A stretch of 64,000 nt of DNA from Nostoc sp. FACHB-892 (GCF_014698795.1 NZ_JACJTR010000001.1:62001-126000), one strand, 5' to 3'. Shown: positions 42,433 to 52,126, counted from the first letter of the stretch. Program-made: numbers and translations. The notes: a model not told the origin generated them from the sequence alone.

Positions 42433-42762
42433 ATGCAAACATATTATTACGTTTTGGCTAGTCAAAAGTTTCTTCTCGAAGAAGAACCGACACACGAAGT
42501 TCTCAAAGAGCGCACCCGTCACTACCACGAACAAGAAAAACAAATAGATTTTTGGTTGGTTCCGCAACCAGCTTTCTTAGAAACACCACAGTTTACAGAA
42601 CTGAAGGCGAAGTGTCCCCAACCAGCAGTAGCAATTATTTCTACTAATCCCCAATTTATTACTTGGTTAAAACTGCGTTTAGAGTACGTTATCACTGGAG
42701 ACTTCCAGGCTCCTTCTGAGACAATTCCAGATGCTTTAGCATCGCTTGCTAGCGTATCTTAG
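42433..42762 (+). CDS. ycf54: Ycf54, subunit or assembly factor of the chlorophyll E-ring cyclase
   Basis: A 109-residue DUF2488 protein. In Synechocystis, Ycf54 is needed for normal accumulation and activity of the aerobic Mg-protoporphyrin IX monomethyl ester cyclase in chlorophyll synthesis. Visible family sequence: TYYYVLASQKFLLEEEPTHE, KQIDFWLVPQPAFLETPQF, KCPQPAVAIISTNPQFITWL, KLRLEYVITGDFQAPSETIP. The ATG at 42433 has AAAGGA five bases upstream. An ATG at 42427 overlaps that site, and longer frames back to 42325 run over the upstream gene. Identity is strong. Confidence 0.95.
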   Translation: MQTYYYVLASQKFLLEEEPTHEVLKERTRHYHEQEKQIDFWLVPQPAFLETPQFTELKAKCPQPAVAIISTNPQFITWLKLRLEYVITGDFQAPSETIPDALASLASVS

Positions 42763-43012
42763 AAATTGGGCATTGAAAAGAAGCAGAGGGGCAGGGAGCA
42801 GGGAGCAGAGGGGAAAACTTCTTCTTTGCTCTGCTTTGCCTATGCTCAGTGACCACCTGCTCCCTTGCTTCCTCCTAACTCTCAAATTTTATTTGGTAAG
42901 AACAAAATATATTTTTTTACACTCCTTTCATCCCCATACTGAAGTAACTAGGTTTTCAGCTTTTTTCTTATAAAATCTTTTAAGACACCTTGATTTACAT
43001 AATCTAACTTTT

Positions 43013-43735
43013 GTGCATAGATTTCAGACTTTACCAAGTGTTTTAGGATTAGCGATATCTACGATGAGCTTCGCTTACGCAGGGTTGATTAGTGGCACGA
43101 GTTCTGTCTTGGCCCAACAAACCATTCCTCCTTGTCAACCACCAAATGCGGGTGAGTATCTTTTATTAGTAGTCAGTCCCACAGCAGATAATCAAAAGCA
43201 GTTGCGTAGTGCCTTACCACCGGAACTTAAGACCATTACCTGCAAATATCTCAACGAAACTGTAACCCGGATAGGGGGCTTTAACAGAATTGATGATGCC
43301 AATCGATGGGCAAGGTATGTCAGCAATATTGTTGGCTTATCTGCTATCATCACTACTCGACCAACAACGGCAGATGTGCAGCCAAAGCCACAACCACAGC
43401 TACAAGCACGGCCACAGCTACAGCCACAGCTACAACCACAACCACAGCTACAGCCACCTCAGCAGACAGTTTATAATCCTCAAGCATTAGGAGAAGGTTA
43501 TGCAGTGTTGGTAGATTATTACAACCGTCCGGAACTAGTAAATAGTGTGCAGCAAGTAGTGGGAGGTAATGTAGGTTTTGTTTCTTATGGACAACGCCCT
43601 TACTTGTTAGCAGTTTATACCACTAACCAAACTGAAGCATACAACACCTTACAGAAGCTGAACAATGGCGGTTTTGTTGCCAGCATAGTAGATAGTCGTA
43701 AGGTGATTCTGCTGCGCTCAACTGTGCGCTTATAG
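43013..43735 (+). CDS. Hypothetical exported protein with Pro/Gln repeat
   Basis: A 240-residue protein with a signal peptide (LGLAISTMSFAYAGLISGTSS, AQQ near residue 35). Two similar domains flank a low-complexity linker of PQLQPQ repeats (about 123-150). Both domains have a strand-helix pattern like SPOR-type repeats (YLLLVVSPTADNQKQLRSAL, then YAVLVDYYNRPELVNSVQQV; each ends with a glycine-rich IGGFNR or NNGGF segment and a closing strand). This suggests a periplasmic or cell-wall location. The start is GTG at 43013. Peptidoglycan binding is only a possibility. Confidence 0.75.
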   Translation: MHRFQTLPSVLGLAISTMSFAYAGLISGTSSVLAQQTIPPCQPPNAGEYLLLVVSPTADNQKQLRSALPPELKTITCKYLNETVTRIGGFNRIDDANRWARYVSNIVGLSAIITTRPTTADVQPKPQPQLQARPQLQPQLQPQPQLQPPQQTVYNPQALGEGYAVLVDYYNRPELVNSVQQVVGGNVGFVSYGQRPYLLAVYTTNQTEAYNTLQKLNNGGFVASIVDSRKVILLRSTVRL

Positions 43736-43737
43736 TC

Positions 43738-43764
43738 GTTAGTCATTAGTCATTAGTCATTAGT
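43738..43764. repeat. GTCATTA heptamer repeat
   Basis: Three to four copies of GTCATTA/GTCGTTA between convergent genes. Confidence 0.8.
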
Positions 43765-43792
43765 TAATAAACTGTGGACTGTAGACTATTGA

Positions 43793-44248
43793 CTAATAAG
43801 CAGCCCTAGCTAACCAATAGATGGTTATACCCAAAGCTGACCCAGCTATTACCTGAACTGGTGTATGTCCGAGTAATTCCTTCAAACGGTCTTGGCTAAA
43901 GTCTGGTTTTTCATGAAATAATTCATCAATCATTTGATTGAGGATACGAGCTTGCTTTCCTGCCGCTTGGCGAACTCCGGCTGCATCATACATGACGATG
44001 ATGGCAAAAACTATAGCAACGGCAAAATCAGGAGATGCCCAACCAAGTGTTTGCCCTACACCAGCAGCAAGAGCTGTAACTAAAGCTGAATGGGCACTGG
44101 GCATACCTCCAGTTGTCACCAAAACACGCACATTCAGTTTGCGATGTTTGATAATCTCGACTACGAGCTTTAGTGCTTGAGCAATTAAACAAGCTACCAG
44201 AGCAATTAGCAGCACCCGGTTGTCTAAAATGTTGCCTATGTCCTGCAT
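43793..44248 (-). CDS. Divergent PAP2 family membrane protein (DUF212)
   Basis: A 151-residue integral membrane protein of the DUF212 family, distantly related to PAP2 phosphatases. It opens LIALVACLIAQALKLVVEII and has the family segment VTTGGMPSAHSALVTALAAG with conserved Ser-Ala-His, FAVAIVFAIIVMYDAAGVRQ and the C-terminal LLGHTPVQVIAGSALGITIY. The His-containing SAH motif suggests a phosphatase-like site, but the substrate is unknown. ATG start at 44248. The next gene upstream on the same strand, GGPP synthase, is 270 bases away, the usual neighbourhood in cyanobacteria. Confidence 0.9.
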   Translation of the reverse strand: MQDIGNILDNRVLLIALVACLIAQALKLVVEIIKHRKLNVRVLVTTGGMPSAHSALVTALAAGVGQTLGWASPDFAVAIVFAIIVMYDAAGVRQAAGKQARILNQMIDELFHEKPDFSQDRLKELLGHTPVQVIAGSALGITIYWLARAAY

Positions 44249-44518
44249 GGTATTTTGGTTAGGTTAGTAAATATTAGCAGCAGTTGTTGGTTGAGGAAAC
44301 ATTTAGATTCAACCCAAAATCCAAAATTAACTTAGTACATTACGGCGGAAACAGACCAATTACTCAAAATAACCTAAAAGCTTACTTGATAAGCTTTTTG
44401 AATGAGTAAATTTTGAATCCCGCTGGGCGGTAGTAATACAGCATGGTGTAAATAAACCACCCATCCAAAATCAATAAAACGCTTGCGGTATAATAATTAC
44501 AACTTCCGCAAGGCGGTA

Positions 44519-45451
44519 CTAGTTATTGCGGCTGATAATAAAATGAGCGATCGCTTGGAGTGGCTTGGCTCTTTCTCCAAATGGTTCTAATTCCGCACAA
44601 GCTGCTTTAACTAGCTCTTGGGCTTTTGAGCGAGATTCTTCAAGTCCCCAAAGGCTAGGATAGGTCACTTTCTGCGCTTTTTGGTCTTTACCCGCAGTTT
44701 TGCCTAATTCCTCTTGAGTAGCAGTGATATCCAAAATATCATCTATGATTTGGAATGCTAGCCCAATATTTTGAGCATAACGGCTCAGTCGCTGCACATC
44801 TTCAGGTGATGCTCCAGCGATGATCCCGCCACAAACTACGCAAGCTTCCAAAAGAGCGGCTGTTTTGTGTTTATGAATGAAATTTAGCGTTTCTAAGGAA
44901 ATATCTGATTTACCTTCTGACTCTAAATCGACAACTTGACCGCCGACTAAACCACCTGCCCCTAGCGCCCGACCAAGACGGACAACTACCTGCAAGACTA
45001 GCTCTCTCTTAACATTTTGGGGGGTTTGAAGGGCAACAAACTCAAAAGCCAGAGCTAACAAGCCATCTCCAGCCAAAATCGCTACATCTTCGCCATAGAT
45101 TTTATGATTTGTCAGCTTCCCGCGACGGTAATCGTCATTATCCATCGCTGGCAGGTCATCATGAATCAATGACATTGTATGGATCATCTCCACAGCACAA
45201 GCTGTTGGCATGGCCATTTCGATAGTTCCACCCATCATTTCGCAGGTAGCAAGGCAAAGAATGGGACGTACACGCTTGCCTCCAGCTAATAACGAGTAGC
45301 GCATCGCCTCATAAATCTTTTCTGGATAAATGATGGGGATAGCCTGATCCAAAGCAGTATCACAAAGCTTTTGCCGTTCTTTTAGATAAGCTGCTAAGTT
45401 AAACGTGACTTCCTCTGGTGGTGTCTTTTGAACGTTATTAGTTGCTACCAT
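44519..45451 (-). CDS. crtE: Geranylgeranyl diphosphate synthase
   Basis: A trans-prenyltransferase that makes C20 geranylgeranyl-PP for carotenoids, phytol and quinones. The 310-residue protein has the first Asp-rich motif [17 protein letters not shown] and the second [11 protein letters not shown], both complete. Also visible are [29 protein letters not shown] and [20 protein letters not shown]. The residues before the first motif ([11 protein letters not shown]) fit the chain-length type making C15-C20. Start ATG at 45451. folD lies upstream on the same strand, 180 bases away with repeats between. Confidence 0.93.
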   Translation of the reverse strand: MVATNNVQKTPPEEVTFNLAAYLKERQKLCDTALDQAIPIIYPEKIYEAMRYSLLAGGKRVRPILCLATCEMMGGTIEMAMPTACAVEMIHTMSLIHDDLPAMDNDDYRRGKLTNHKIYGEDVAILAGDGLLALAFEFVALQTPQNVKRELVLQVVVRLGRALGAGGLVGGQVVDLESEGKSDISLETLNFIHKHKTAALLEACVVCGGIIAGASPEDVQRLSRYAQNIGLAFQIIDDILDITATQEELGKTAGKDQKAQKVTYPSLWGLEESRSKAQELVKAACAELEPFGERAKPLQAIAHFIISRNN

Positions 45452-45540
45452 TCTTTAATTCCTGACATTTTAGGATTTTTGTCTTATACGTCACAATTTT
45501 AAGGTGCTGTGGCGCTGAAAAAATGAAGAATTAGGAGTTT

Positions 45541-45590
45541 GGAATTAAGAGTTAGGAGTTAGCAATTAGGAGTTAGCAATTAGGATTAAT
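45541..45590. repeat. GAGTTAG/CAATTAG tandem repeat
   Basis: Tandem copies of GAGTTAG and AGCAATTAG between folD and crtE. Confidence 0.75.
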
Positions 45591-45631
45591 AACTCTTAAC
45601 TTTCAACTCATCACTCCTCACTCCTCACTTC

Positions 45632-46519
45632 TCACTCTTTTTCTTTTCTTGCTGCCCTGGAATAGCTGGCAAATGTATTTTGCAATAATATGGCGACAGT
45701 CATAGGACCAACACCACCAGGAACGGGGGTGATAAATCCTGCTACAGCAGATGTTGATTCAAAGTCGACATCACCGATTAAGCGACTTTTGCCACTAGCA
45801 TCGATGACGCGGTTCATTCCCACATCTACCACAACAGCGCCCGGTTTTACCATCTCAGCAGCGATCAGTCCGGGACGGCCTACTGCTGCAATTAAAATAT
45901 CAGCATTTTGGGTAATGGTTTTGAGGTCATGCGATCGCGAGTGAGCGATCGTGACTGTGGCATCAGCTTCTAGTAGCATCAGTGCCATTGGCTTGCCCAC
46001 CAAAATACTGCGTCCCACCACTACTGCCTGTTTCCCCTGCAAAGGAATTTCATATTCTTCTAAAAGCCGCATCACACCAGCAGGGGTGCAGCTGCGTAAA
46101 CCCGCTTCTCCCCGTACTAGTCGTCCCAAGTTAACTGGGTGCAGTCCATCAGCATCTTTATCGGGATCAATTTGATGTAACAGAGCCACAGCATCCAAGT
46201 GGTTAGGTAAGGGCAGCTGCACAAGGATTCCATCTACCCGTTCATCGTGGTTTAGTGCAGCTATGATCTCTTCTAACTCCTCAAAGGTCGTTTGGGCAGG
46301 AAAATGCTTACCAAAAGAGGCAATGCCAACTTTAGCGCAAGCTTTTTCTTTATTACGGACATAAGCAGCTGAGGCTGGATTATCGCCAACCATCAGCACT
46401 GCTAAACCAGGAGGTCGTCCAATTTTTGGTTGTAATTGTGTAATAGCAACAGAAAGTTCTTGCTGAATTTTTGCAGCTAAAGCCTTACCATCAAGGAGTT
46501 TGGCAGTTTTTGTTTCCAT
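45632..46519 (-). CDS. folD: Bifunctional methylenetetrahydrofolate dehydrogenase/cyclohydrolase
   Basis: Interconverts 5,10-methylene-, methenyl- and 10-formyl-tetrahydrofolate with NADP. The 295-residue protein has [20 protein letters not shown] (catalytic Lys region), [30 protein letters not shown], the Rossmann segment [29 protein letters not shown], and the C-terminal [19 protein letters not shown]. All are typical. ATG at 46519. Confidence 0.96.
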   Translation of the reverse strand: METKTAKLLDGKALAAKIQQELSVAITQLQPKIGRPPGLAVLMVGDNPASAAYVRNKEKACAKVGIASFGKHFPAQTTFEELEEIIAALNHDERVDGILVQLPLPNHLDAVALLHQIDPDKDADGLHPVNLGRLVRGEAGLRSCTPAGVMRLLEEYEIPLQGKQAVVVGRSILVGKPMALMLLEADATVTIAHSRSHDLKTITQNADILIAAVGRPGLIAAEMVKPGAVVVDVGMNRVIDASGKSRLIGDVDFESTSAVAGFITPVPGGVGPMTVAILLQNTFASYSRAARKEKE

Positions 46520-46692
46520 GAAAATTACCAGCTATATTCGCCTTTTGTCAAAATACTTGCAACAAGTCTTTCTCCTTGTCCTTTTCCCCCTGCCTCTTCG
46601 TTGATGTCGTAGCGTTTTTTTACAGTAAATCCATAATCTTTATTTTCTCAGATCAATGGCGTTATCTGAAGAATAAAGAATTAAGGATAAAA

Positions 46693-46718
46693 AACTCCAC
46701 CCACAAGGGGATGGAGTT
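46693..46718. repeat. Hairpin AACTCCA...TGGAGTT
   Basis: A 7-bp perfect stem with a 12-base loop (CCCACAAGGGGA, itself able to form a short stem). It is followed 38 bases later by the larger inverted repeat. Similar stem-loops occur at the ends of IS200/IS605-type elements, so this may be a leftover end. Confidence 0.5.
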
Positions 46719-46756
46719 CTTGGGCGTGGGAAAGAGTCACCAATGCCCTATGCCCC

Positions 46757-46816
46757 AAGTCGGCGGGCGGCTATCCCTCTCCACGCCACTTGCGGGATAG
46801 AGTTTCCCGCCGACTT
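46757..46816. repeat. Bipartite perfect inverted repeat
   Basis: Outer arms AAGTCGGCGGG (46757-46767) and CCCGCCGACTT (46806-46816), inner arms CTATCCC (46771-46777) and GGGATAG (46794-46800), all perfectly complementary. It could be a terminator, a processed RNA stem or a transposon end. Confidence 0.7.
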
Positions 46817-46883
46817 CCATAAAATTCAGAACATTTTTTGCTCAGTGGAGAGTGTGTTTCTGAAACCGCAGAGAATAGTATAG

Positions 46884-47372
46884 ATGGGAACAGACCTGAT
46901 GAAACTGGCGACAAAGCAAGCAGTGAAGCAAAAATTTGCTCAATCGGTGGCTTTCATGCAACAAACAAGAAATTTATCCCTTTCGTTCTTGTACGGACAC
47001 AGTATTATTCCTTACCGCCTGGGGTTAGTTTTTTTATTGGTGGTGGGACTTTGTAGTTGTGGAAGTTTAACCTCGTCTGGCTTGAATGGGACTAATTTTA
47101 GAATTGGTACTAATGTCACCCCAATTCGAGAAATTAAACCAGAACAAGACAATCAAGCTACAGTTTATATCCAAGGTAAGGTGGAAAAGAAAGCTCCTTT
47201 GATGAAACAGTGGGCTTATGAAATTAGTGACTCGACTGGCAAAATTTGGGTTGTCACCAATCAAAATAATCTGACCGAGGGGGCACAAGTGGTGATTAAA
47301 GGTAAAGTTCGTTACCGAAGTATCCCCTTAGCTGGTAAAGAATTGGGGGAAGTTTATCTAGAAGAAGAATGA
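46884..47372 (+). CDS. Hypothetical lipoprotein-like protein with OB-fold-like domain
   Basis: A 162-residue protein. A hydrophobic stretch at about 45-60 (YRLGLVFLLVVGLCSCG) ends in a lipobox-like LCSC, so the start may be further downstream than the ATG at 46884, although no good internal start lies just before it. The mature part (about 75-160) is strand-rich: ATVYIQGKVEKKAPLMKQWA, YEISDSTGKIWVVTNQNNL, AQVVIKGKVRYRSIPLAGKE. This resembles small OB-fold domains. The function is unknown. Its stop overlaps the NUDIX start (ATGA), so the two genes form an operon. Confidence 0.75.
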   Translation: MGTDLMKLATKQAVKQKFAQSVAFMQQTRNLSLSFLYGHSIIPYRLGLVFLLVVGLCSCGSLTSSGLNGTNFRIGTNVTPIREIKPEQDNQATVYIQGKVEKKAPLMKQWAYEISDSTGKIWVVTNQNNLTEGAQVVIKGKVRYRSIPLAGKELGEVYLEEE

Positions 47373-47806
47373 ACAATCAACCGATACATGTAGCGATCGC
47401 AATTCTCTATCAAAAAGACAAGTTTCTCATGCAACTGCGGGACAACATCCCCGGTATTCTCTACCCTGGCTACTGGGCGCTATTTGGCGGTCATGTCGAA
47501 CCTGGTGAAACGCCGGATGTCGCAGTGAAGCGAGAAATTTTAGAAGAAATCGGCTACAATTTACCATCTTTTGTGGAATTTGGTTGTTATCCCGACGAAA
47601 GAGTAGTCCGTCATGTCTTTCATGCACCACTGTCGGTGGAATTAGATCAACTGGTTTTGAATGAAGGCTGGGATATGAGATTGTTGACCCCAGAAGAGAT
47701 TCATCAAGGTAACTGTTATTCGCAAAACGCTGGCGAGGTGCGACCTTTGGGGAATATGCATCAAAAAATTATATTGGATTTTATCGAGACAAACCAACAA
47801 ACCTAG
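47369..47806 (+). CDS. NUDIX hydrolase
   Basis: A 145-residue NUDIX pyrophosphatase acting on an unknown nucleoside-diphosphate derivative. The complete Nudix box is GHVEPGETPDVAVKREILEE followed by IGY (GX5EX7REUXEEXGU). Strand 1 is HVAIAILYQKDKFLMQLRD, and YWALFGG precedes the box. The ATG overlaps the stop of the upstream lipoprotein-like gene by four bases. The substrate cannot be told from sequence. Confidence 0.92.
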   Translation: MNNQPIHVAIAILYQKDKFLMQLRDNIPGILYPGYWALFGGHVEPGETPDVAVKREILEEIGYNLPSFVEFGCYPDERVVRHVFHAPLSVELDQLVLNEGWDMRLLTPEEIHQGNCYSQNAGEVRPLGNMHQKIILDFIETNQQT

Positions 47807-47838
47807 TACCGCAGGGCGGAAGTCAGCCCCTTGAGGGA

Positions 47839-47869
47839 AGTCAAAAATCAAAAGTCAAAAGTCAAAAGT
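47839..47869. repeat. TCAAAAG heptamer repeat
   Basis: Four tandem TCAAAAA/TCAAAAG units downstream of the NUDIX gene. Confidence 0.8.
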
Positions 47870-48048
47870 ATTATGGAATAAGCTCTTTAGGGAGTTTAAA
47901 TGTTACCCCATTTACGTCGTGGGCGTACTAATTTATCCTTGCTTGCGTATATTGCAATTGCAGCATGATCTCCTAGATAATAATATGCTTTTTCATAAAT
48001 CAAAATCGAAGCCAAAATAAAGTAAGAACTCTTGTGGAGTCATCACTA

Positions 48049-49155
48049 ATGCAATCAGCAAATAAATTACCGCGATGGTTAACTGTAGGATTAGCATTTC
48101 CTATTGCCATTCTCAACGGCTGGCTATTACTCCAGGTTATACAGTATTTTCAACCCTTGGTCAGCATTATCGCTGCCGCGATTTTACTAGCTTTTGTATT
48201 GAACTATCCAATCCAGTTTCTCCAAGAACAAGGGGTAAAACGCAACGTGGCGATTGGAGGAGTGTTGCTTTTGACTCTCGTAGTTTTAGTAGGTTTAGGT
48301 ATTACCTTGGTTCCCTTGATTATTCAACAGCTTGTTGAGCTAGCTAATATATTGCCCAGTTGGATCGATTCTGGTACTCAACAGTTGCAAACTTTTCAAG
48401 ATTGGGCATTAAGTCAACAAGAACTTCCGATTAATTTAAGTGGTTTATTTACCCAAGTTCTTGAGCGATTATCTAACCAGCTTCAGTCCTTCACTGGTAG
48501 AATTCTTGGTTTTGCTGTCGATACCATTGGTATTGTGCTGAACGTGCTACTGGCGGTAGTGTTAACTATCTACCTAATATTGAATGGCGAACGTCTTTGG
48601 GACGGAGTTTTTCAGTGGTTTCCCCCTAACATTGGGTCAAGAATGCGGGAATTACTGCGAGAGGATTTCCACAATTACTTCATCGGTCAAGCAACATTGG
48701 GAGCTGTGTTAGGGGTGACAATTACACTGGCGTTTTTGGCGTTGCAAGTTCCCTTAGCTCTACTCTTTGGTATCGGTATTGGCTTATTTTCTCTCTTCCC
48801 CTTTGGTACAGGAGTAGGTATCGCTATAGTAAGTTTGTTGGTGGCGTTGCAAAACTTTTGGTTAGGAGTTGAAGTTTTAGGTGTAGCTGTTGCGATCGAC
48901 CAAGTTAATTCTAATTTTATAGCGCCTAGACTTCTTGGCAATTTGACTGGGTTAAATCCCGTTTGGGTGGTAATTTCTTTGCTGTTGGGGGCAAAGTTAG
49001 GAGGAGTTCTCGGTTTGTTAATTGCGATCCCTATTGCCAGTTTTATCAAGGATATAACAGATAGTTGGCGGGCTGGAGAATTTAACAAGATAGATGATAT
49101 CGTGTCAGAACCTATAAAGATCATCAAAAGTGAGACAGCAGGAACTTATAGTTAA
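48049..49155 (+). CDS. AI-2E family transporter (PerM/TqsA-like)
   Basis: A 368-residue inner-membrane protein of the AI-2E transporter family (PF01594 type). The pattern has about seven to eight membrane helices: an N-terminal pair (LTVGLAFPIAILNGWLLLQV, IIAAAILLAFVLNYPIQFL), VAIGGVLLLTLVVLVGLGIT, a long periplasmic amphipathic region (about 95-150), TIGIVLNVLLAVVLTIYLIL, then a C-terminal cluster with the family signature around ATLGAVLGVTITLAFLALQV, PLALLFGIGIGLFSLFPFGT and NFIAPRLLGNLTGLNPVWVV. The substrate is unknown; some members export signalling molecules, others act as Na+/H+ antiporters. The ATG at 48049 is preferred to a GTG at 48034. Confidence 0.88.
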   Translation: MQSANKLPRWLTVGLAFPIAILNGWLLLQVIQYFQPLVSIIAAAILLAFVLNYPIQFLQEQGVKRNVAIGGVLLLTLVVLVGLGITLVPLIIQQLVELANILPSWIDSGTQQLQTFQDWALSQQELPINLSGLFTQVLERLSNQLQSFTGRILGFAVDTIGIVLNVLLAVVLTIYLILNGERLWDGVFQWFPPNIGSRMRELLREDFHNYFIGQATLGAVLGVTITLAFLALQVPLALLFGIGIGLFSLFPFGTGVGIAIVSLLVALQNFWLGVEVLGVAVAIDQVNSNFIAPRLLGNLTGLNPVWVVISLLLGAKLGGVLGLLIAIPIASFIKDITDSWRAGEFNKIDDIVSEPIKIIKSETAGTYS

Positions 49156-49241
49156 AAATCGTATAAGTGGAAAACTGAAAGGCTTCTACCATGAGTTCTC
49201 TACCGTCAGGGGCTTTGAAACAATAAGCGATCGCTAAATTT

Positions 49242-50579
49242 CTATTTTTCACTATTAAACTGTGCATATTCAGTAGTATCATGGTCGGGTAAAATTTTCT
49301 CCACATCCCGCAGTTGGGGAATATAAAATCCGGCACACCCAACCAATAACATACACGCAGCACAGATCACATACAGCAGTGCGATCCCTGCACCCGCGTT
49401 AGTACCAAATATTCTTCCAAAAAACTCAATATGACCACTACCTGCGGTTAATGCAGGGGTAAATATATTATCTGCTAAAGGCCCTGCGATTAAATAAGCT
49501 GCTGACCCAAATTGCACAACTAATGAATGGGCTGCAAATACCCGTCCCTGTACATGGGGAGCAACTTTGGCTAACCAAATGGCGTTATCGGAACTACCGT
49601 TGAAAGGGAAATTAAAAGAAGAACAAAACTGTGCGGGTATCCAAATCCAAGGCGTTCGACCCAAACCAAAGACGATTTTATTTAATCCTGCGCCAATCAT
49701 CCCCAATAAAACACCGTTGATTTTCTTTTTGAAACCACCCCATGTACTCACAATAATGGCTCCAGTGACACCACCAAAACCAGCCGCTGCGGCTAAACTG
49801 CCTAACACCACAGTATCATTTCCGGTTCGAGATAAAATCATCGCTGAATACAGAGAATTCCCAACATCATGAGCAAACCAAAACAAAAAGGTGATGATTA
49901 AAAGCGCAAGTAAGCTTTTACGAACAAAGATGTAGCGCAGACCAAATCCTAAACCTTGCCAAATATGGAAGGAATTTTCATGTTCATTGGTTTGTAGTGG
50001 TTTAGGGATACGGGCAAATAATAAACTACTAATGGCGATCGCAAAGGTAGAAATATCAATCAGCCAAATTCCTAATAGACCAATAACTTGATAAAGATAT
50101 CCTGCTAGGGCGGGAGCAATAATATTACTTCCATAACTTGACAAAAACTGGAAACTGCTAGCACGGATGTAGTTTTGCTTGGGGACTAATAACGATAGTG
50201 ATGCAGAGTAAGCTAAAGATTGAAATTGATTGAATGTCCCGACTATGGCGCTAGTTAAATATAGATGCCAAATTTGCAAATGATTGGTGAGATGCAGCAT
50301 CAGTATTATTGTCATCAAGACTGCTACTGTATCACCCACCATCATCAGTAATTTACGATTGAAACGGTCAACAATTGCACCACTGATGGAAGCGAGCGCT
50401 ATGCTAGGTAGCAAACTAAAAAAGCCCACTAAAGTCAGAGTCGTTGCTTTACCTGTAATTTCCCATGCCCAAATTGCGATCGCAAAGCTACTCATACTAC
50501 TACCAATGGTAGAAACCAATTGACCTGCCCAGATAATCAAAAAATTACGCATACTGCTGAGATTTGGCGATTGTGACAT
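49242..50579 (-). CDS. Major facilitator superfamily exporter
   Basis: A 445-residue MFS protein with about 12 predicted membrane helices. It opens MRNFLIIWAGQLVSTIGSSM and has the MFS loop 2-3 signature as SGAIVDRFNRKLLMMVGD, typical of the DHA3 (MefA/NreB-like) drug or metabolite exporter branch. The second half begins near SLLALLIITFLFWFAHDVGN and includes GFGGVTGAIIVSTWGG. Substrates in this family range from macrolides to metals and siderophores, so none is assigned. ATG at 50579. Convergent with the AI-2E transporter. Confidence 0.88.
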   Translation of the reverse strand: MSQSPNLSSMRNFLIIWAGQLVSTIGSSMSSFAIAIWAWEITGKATTLTLVGFFSLLPSIALASISGAIVDRFNRKLLMMVGDTVAVLMTIILMLHLTNHLQIWHLYLTSAIVGTFNQFQSLAYSASLSLLVPKQNYIRASSFQFLSSYGSNIIAPALAGYLYQVIGLLGIWLIDISTFAIAISSLLFARIPKPLQTNEHENSFHIWQGLGFGLRYIFVRKSLLALLIITFLFWFAHDVGNSLYSAMILSRTGNDTVVLGSLAAAAGFGGVTGAIIVSTWGGFKKKINGVLLGMIGAGLNKIVFGLGRTPWIWIPAQFCSSFNFPFNGSSDNAIWLAKVAPHVQGRVFAAHSLVVQFGSAAYLIAGPLADNIFTPALTAGSGHIEFFGRIFGTNAGAGIALLYVICAACMLLVGCAGFYIPQLRDVEKILPDHDTTEYAQFNSEK

Positions 50580-51124
50580 TTAAATTCCTATTACCAAATT
50601 TATGGCAGTATCGATGAGGGTCAATAGATGAGAAAAAACCTGTTTATCAAAGAAGGTTCATGTTCAAAACCTCGCCGGAAAGTGGCGCGTTCGCGGTAGC
50701 GTCTCGTAGAGAAAAAATCCTTGTATCTCAAGGTAGGTAAAAACCCCGCCCTTAGTATCTGGCTGAGTTTAATTGCGTTAGCGCAGCGTAAAGCCTTCTC
50801 TACGAGAGGCTGCGCCAACGGCATGGCTTGTCTGCGACACGCTACGCGAACGCTTAGAGCGACGTAGGAGCGTCATGCCGAAAAAGCGAATTGGATTTAT
50901 AGCTTCTTTTTAAACGATTGTTGTAAGTTTTTTTGTAACTGCACCTGCCTTTAATTAATTTTTACACGAGCATATTGACAACGTAAAAGAAAAAACTCTG
51001 AGCGCTCAAAAAATAAAAAATGAAGTATAAATTACTCATACTTCATACTTTATATTGAATCAATTATTGTTTTTAATGGGTTACTACAAATTAAATTAGC
51101 TGTACCCAAAATCAAAGTTTAACT
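50580..51124. other. Intergenic region with dispersed inverted repeats
   Basis: 545 bases. Bases 50688-50880 hold GC-rich dispersed repeats (listed). Bases 50881-51124 are AT-rich. The minus-strand open frame 50621-50824 runs through the repeats and is not a gene. Confidence 0.55.
50688..50820. repeat. Inverted pair of dispersed Nostoc repeats
   Basis: CGTTCGCGGTAGCGTCTCGT (from 50688, ending AGAGAA) and its diverged reverse complement TTCTCTACGAGAGGCTGCGC (from 50796) face each other. A further copy (GACACGCTACGCGAACGC, about 50836-50853) follows. Confidence 0.7.
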
Positions 51125-51673
51125 TTAACTTTTTCCATCGATGCTGTCTTTTTTTTTCAAGATATAACCCAGACCGCAAGCAAAAATAATACCACCTAAA
51201 GTTGTAGGCTCAGGTACTTTTGTGTAAGATACTTTACCAGAAATAAGTTCACTATTTGGAGAAGTTCTGGAAAAGGCTGTAAAATCCTCGCCAACGATTT
51301 CGTAACTTATAGAACTGGAAGGATTAGCTTTATTATCGAATGTATAATCTAAGCCTACAGAAGATGTATTTTCTGTTAAGTATGCGGTTGAAAATACAAT
51401 GGGAAAGTCTGGATAGTTTAAATCATCTTGTTCGGTGTAAATGGTGGAATCTCCATCAAATTGGAAAGAGAGTGACTTAACTATTGCTTCTGAAAGATTG
51501 TCATTACTAAAAGTTGAGTCATCAAAACTAAAAAAGCCCTTTCCTGTATTTAGAGGACTATCAACCGTGAAATCATAATTTACAAGGGTAGCAGATACAG
51601 ATTTTGCATCTATAGTAGTCAAACTTAGAGCAAAACTAGCAGCAGCAAATACTAATTTTGGAAACAATTTCAT
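51125..51673 (-). CDS. PEP-CTERM sorting domain protein
   Basis: A 182-residue exported protein. It has a signal peptide (MKLFPKLVFAAASFALSLTT, ending near Ala-Lys), a strand-rich middle without cysteines, and a PEP-CTERM tail: VPEPTTLGGIIFACGLGYIL with KKKDS. Such tails are recognised and cut by exosortase-type enzymes, which places the protein at the cell surface or in the extracellular matrix. The ATG at 51673 was chosen because the signal peptide begins there; GAGG lies about 10 bases upstream. An upstream TTG frame adds ten unlikely residues. The function of the body is unknown. Confidence 0.85.
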   Translation of the reverse strand: MKLFPKLVFAAASFALSLTTIDAKSVSATLVNYDFTVDSPLNTGKGFFSFDDSTFSNDNLSEAIVKSLSFQFDGDSTIYTEQDDLNYPDFPIVFSTAYLTENTSSVGLDYTFDNKANPSSSISYEIVGEDFTAFSRTSPNSELISGKVSYTKVPEPTTLGGIIFACGLGYILKKKDSIDGKS

Positions 51674-52126
51674 CTCAGTTTTCCTCACGACAAACTTCTG
51701 CAAGCAACGCAGATTTAAACTTACTTATCTCCTTGCTTATTTATAAAGGGTTCCTCACCGATTAAAACAGTGATTATTATTTATTAACCCCGTCAAAATC
51801 AAGGAAATAAGTTACCAAAGATTTGGGATAAATTATTTTGAGGTCATGAGTTTAAGGAAACTTTAATCGAAGGTAAAGATAATAGTTAATACCAATTTTC
51901 TAAGAGGCTGCACAAACTTAGGCTTTGTAAGTGAGACAATTGGCTCAAGTAAATTGTTATATTCAACCTCACATATAATCAGGATAAGTTAATTTATATT
52001 AATTATAATTATAAAAACTTTTTATTTTTTTATTAACCCTTGGATAACCCAATCTTTACTTCTTGGAATAACAGAATGTGCTAAACACTTATCCTGTAAT
52101 ACTTTTTAAGCTTGCCATTATTTATC
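51674..52126. other. Intergenic region between divergent PEP-CTERM and phoD genes
   Basis: 453 AT-rich bases, probably with promoters for both genes. At 51889 ATACCAATTTTC and the following CTAAGAGGCTGCACAAACTT resemble the left end of the MITE-like element at 53884, a probable solo end. Confidence 0.5.

Larger units (their letters stand above)
46520..46883. other. Intergenic region with two hairpins
   Basis: 364 bases between divergent genes. It contains the short hairpin at 46693-46718 and the bipartite inverted repeat at 46757-46816. No gene is visible. Confidence 0.55.

Noticed and set aside
50621-50824. Minus-strand small protein in the gap before the PEP-CTERM gene
   Set aside because: The frame is made of dispersed palindromic repeats.
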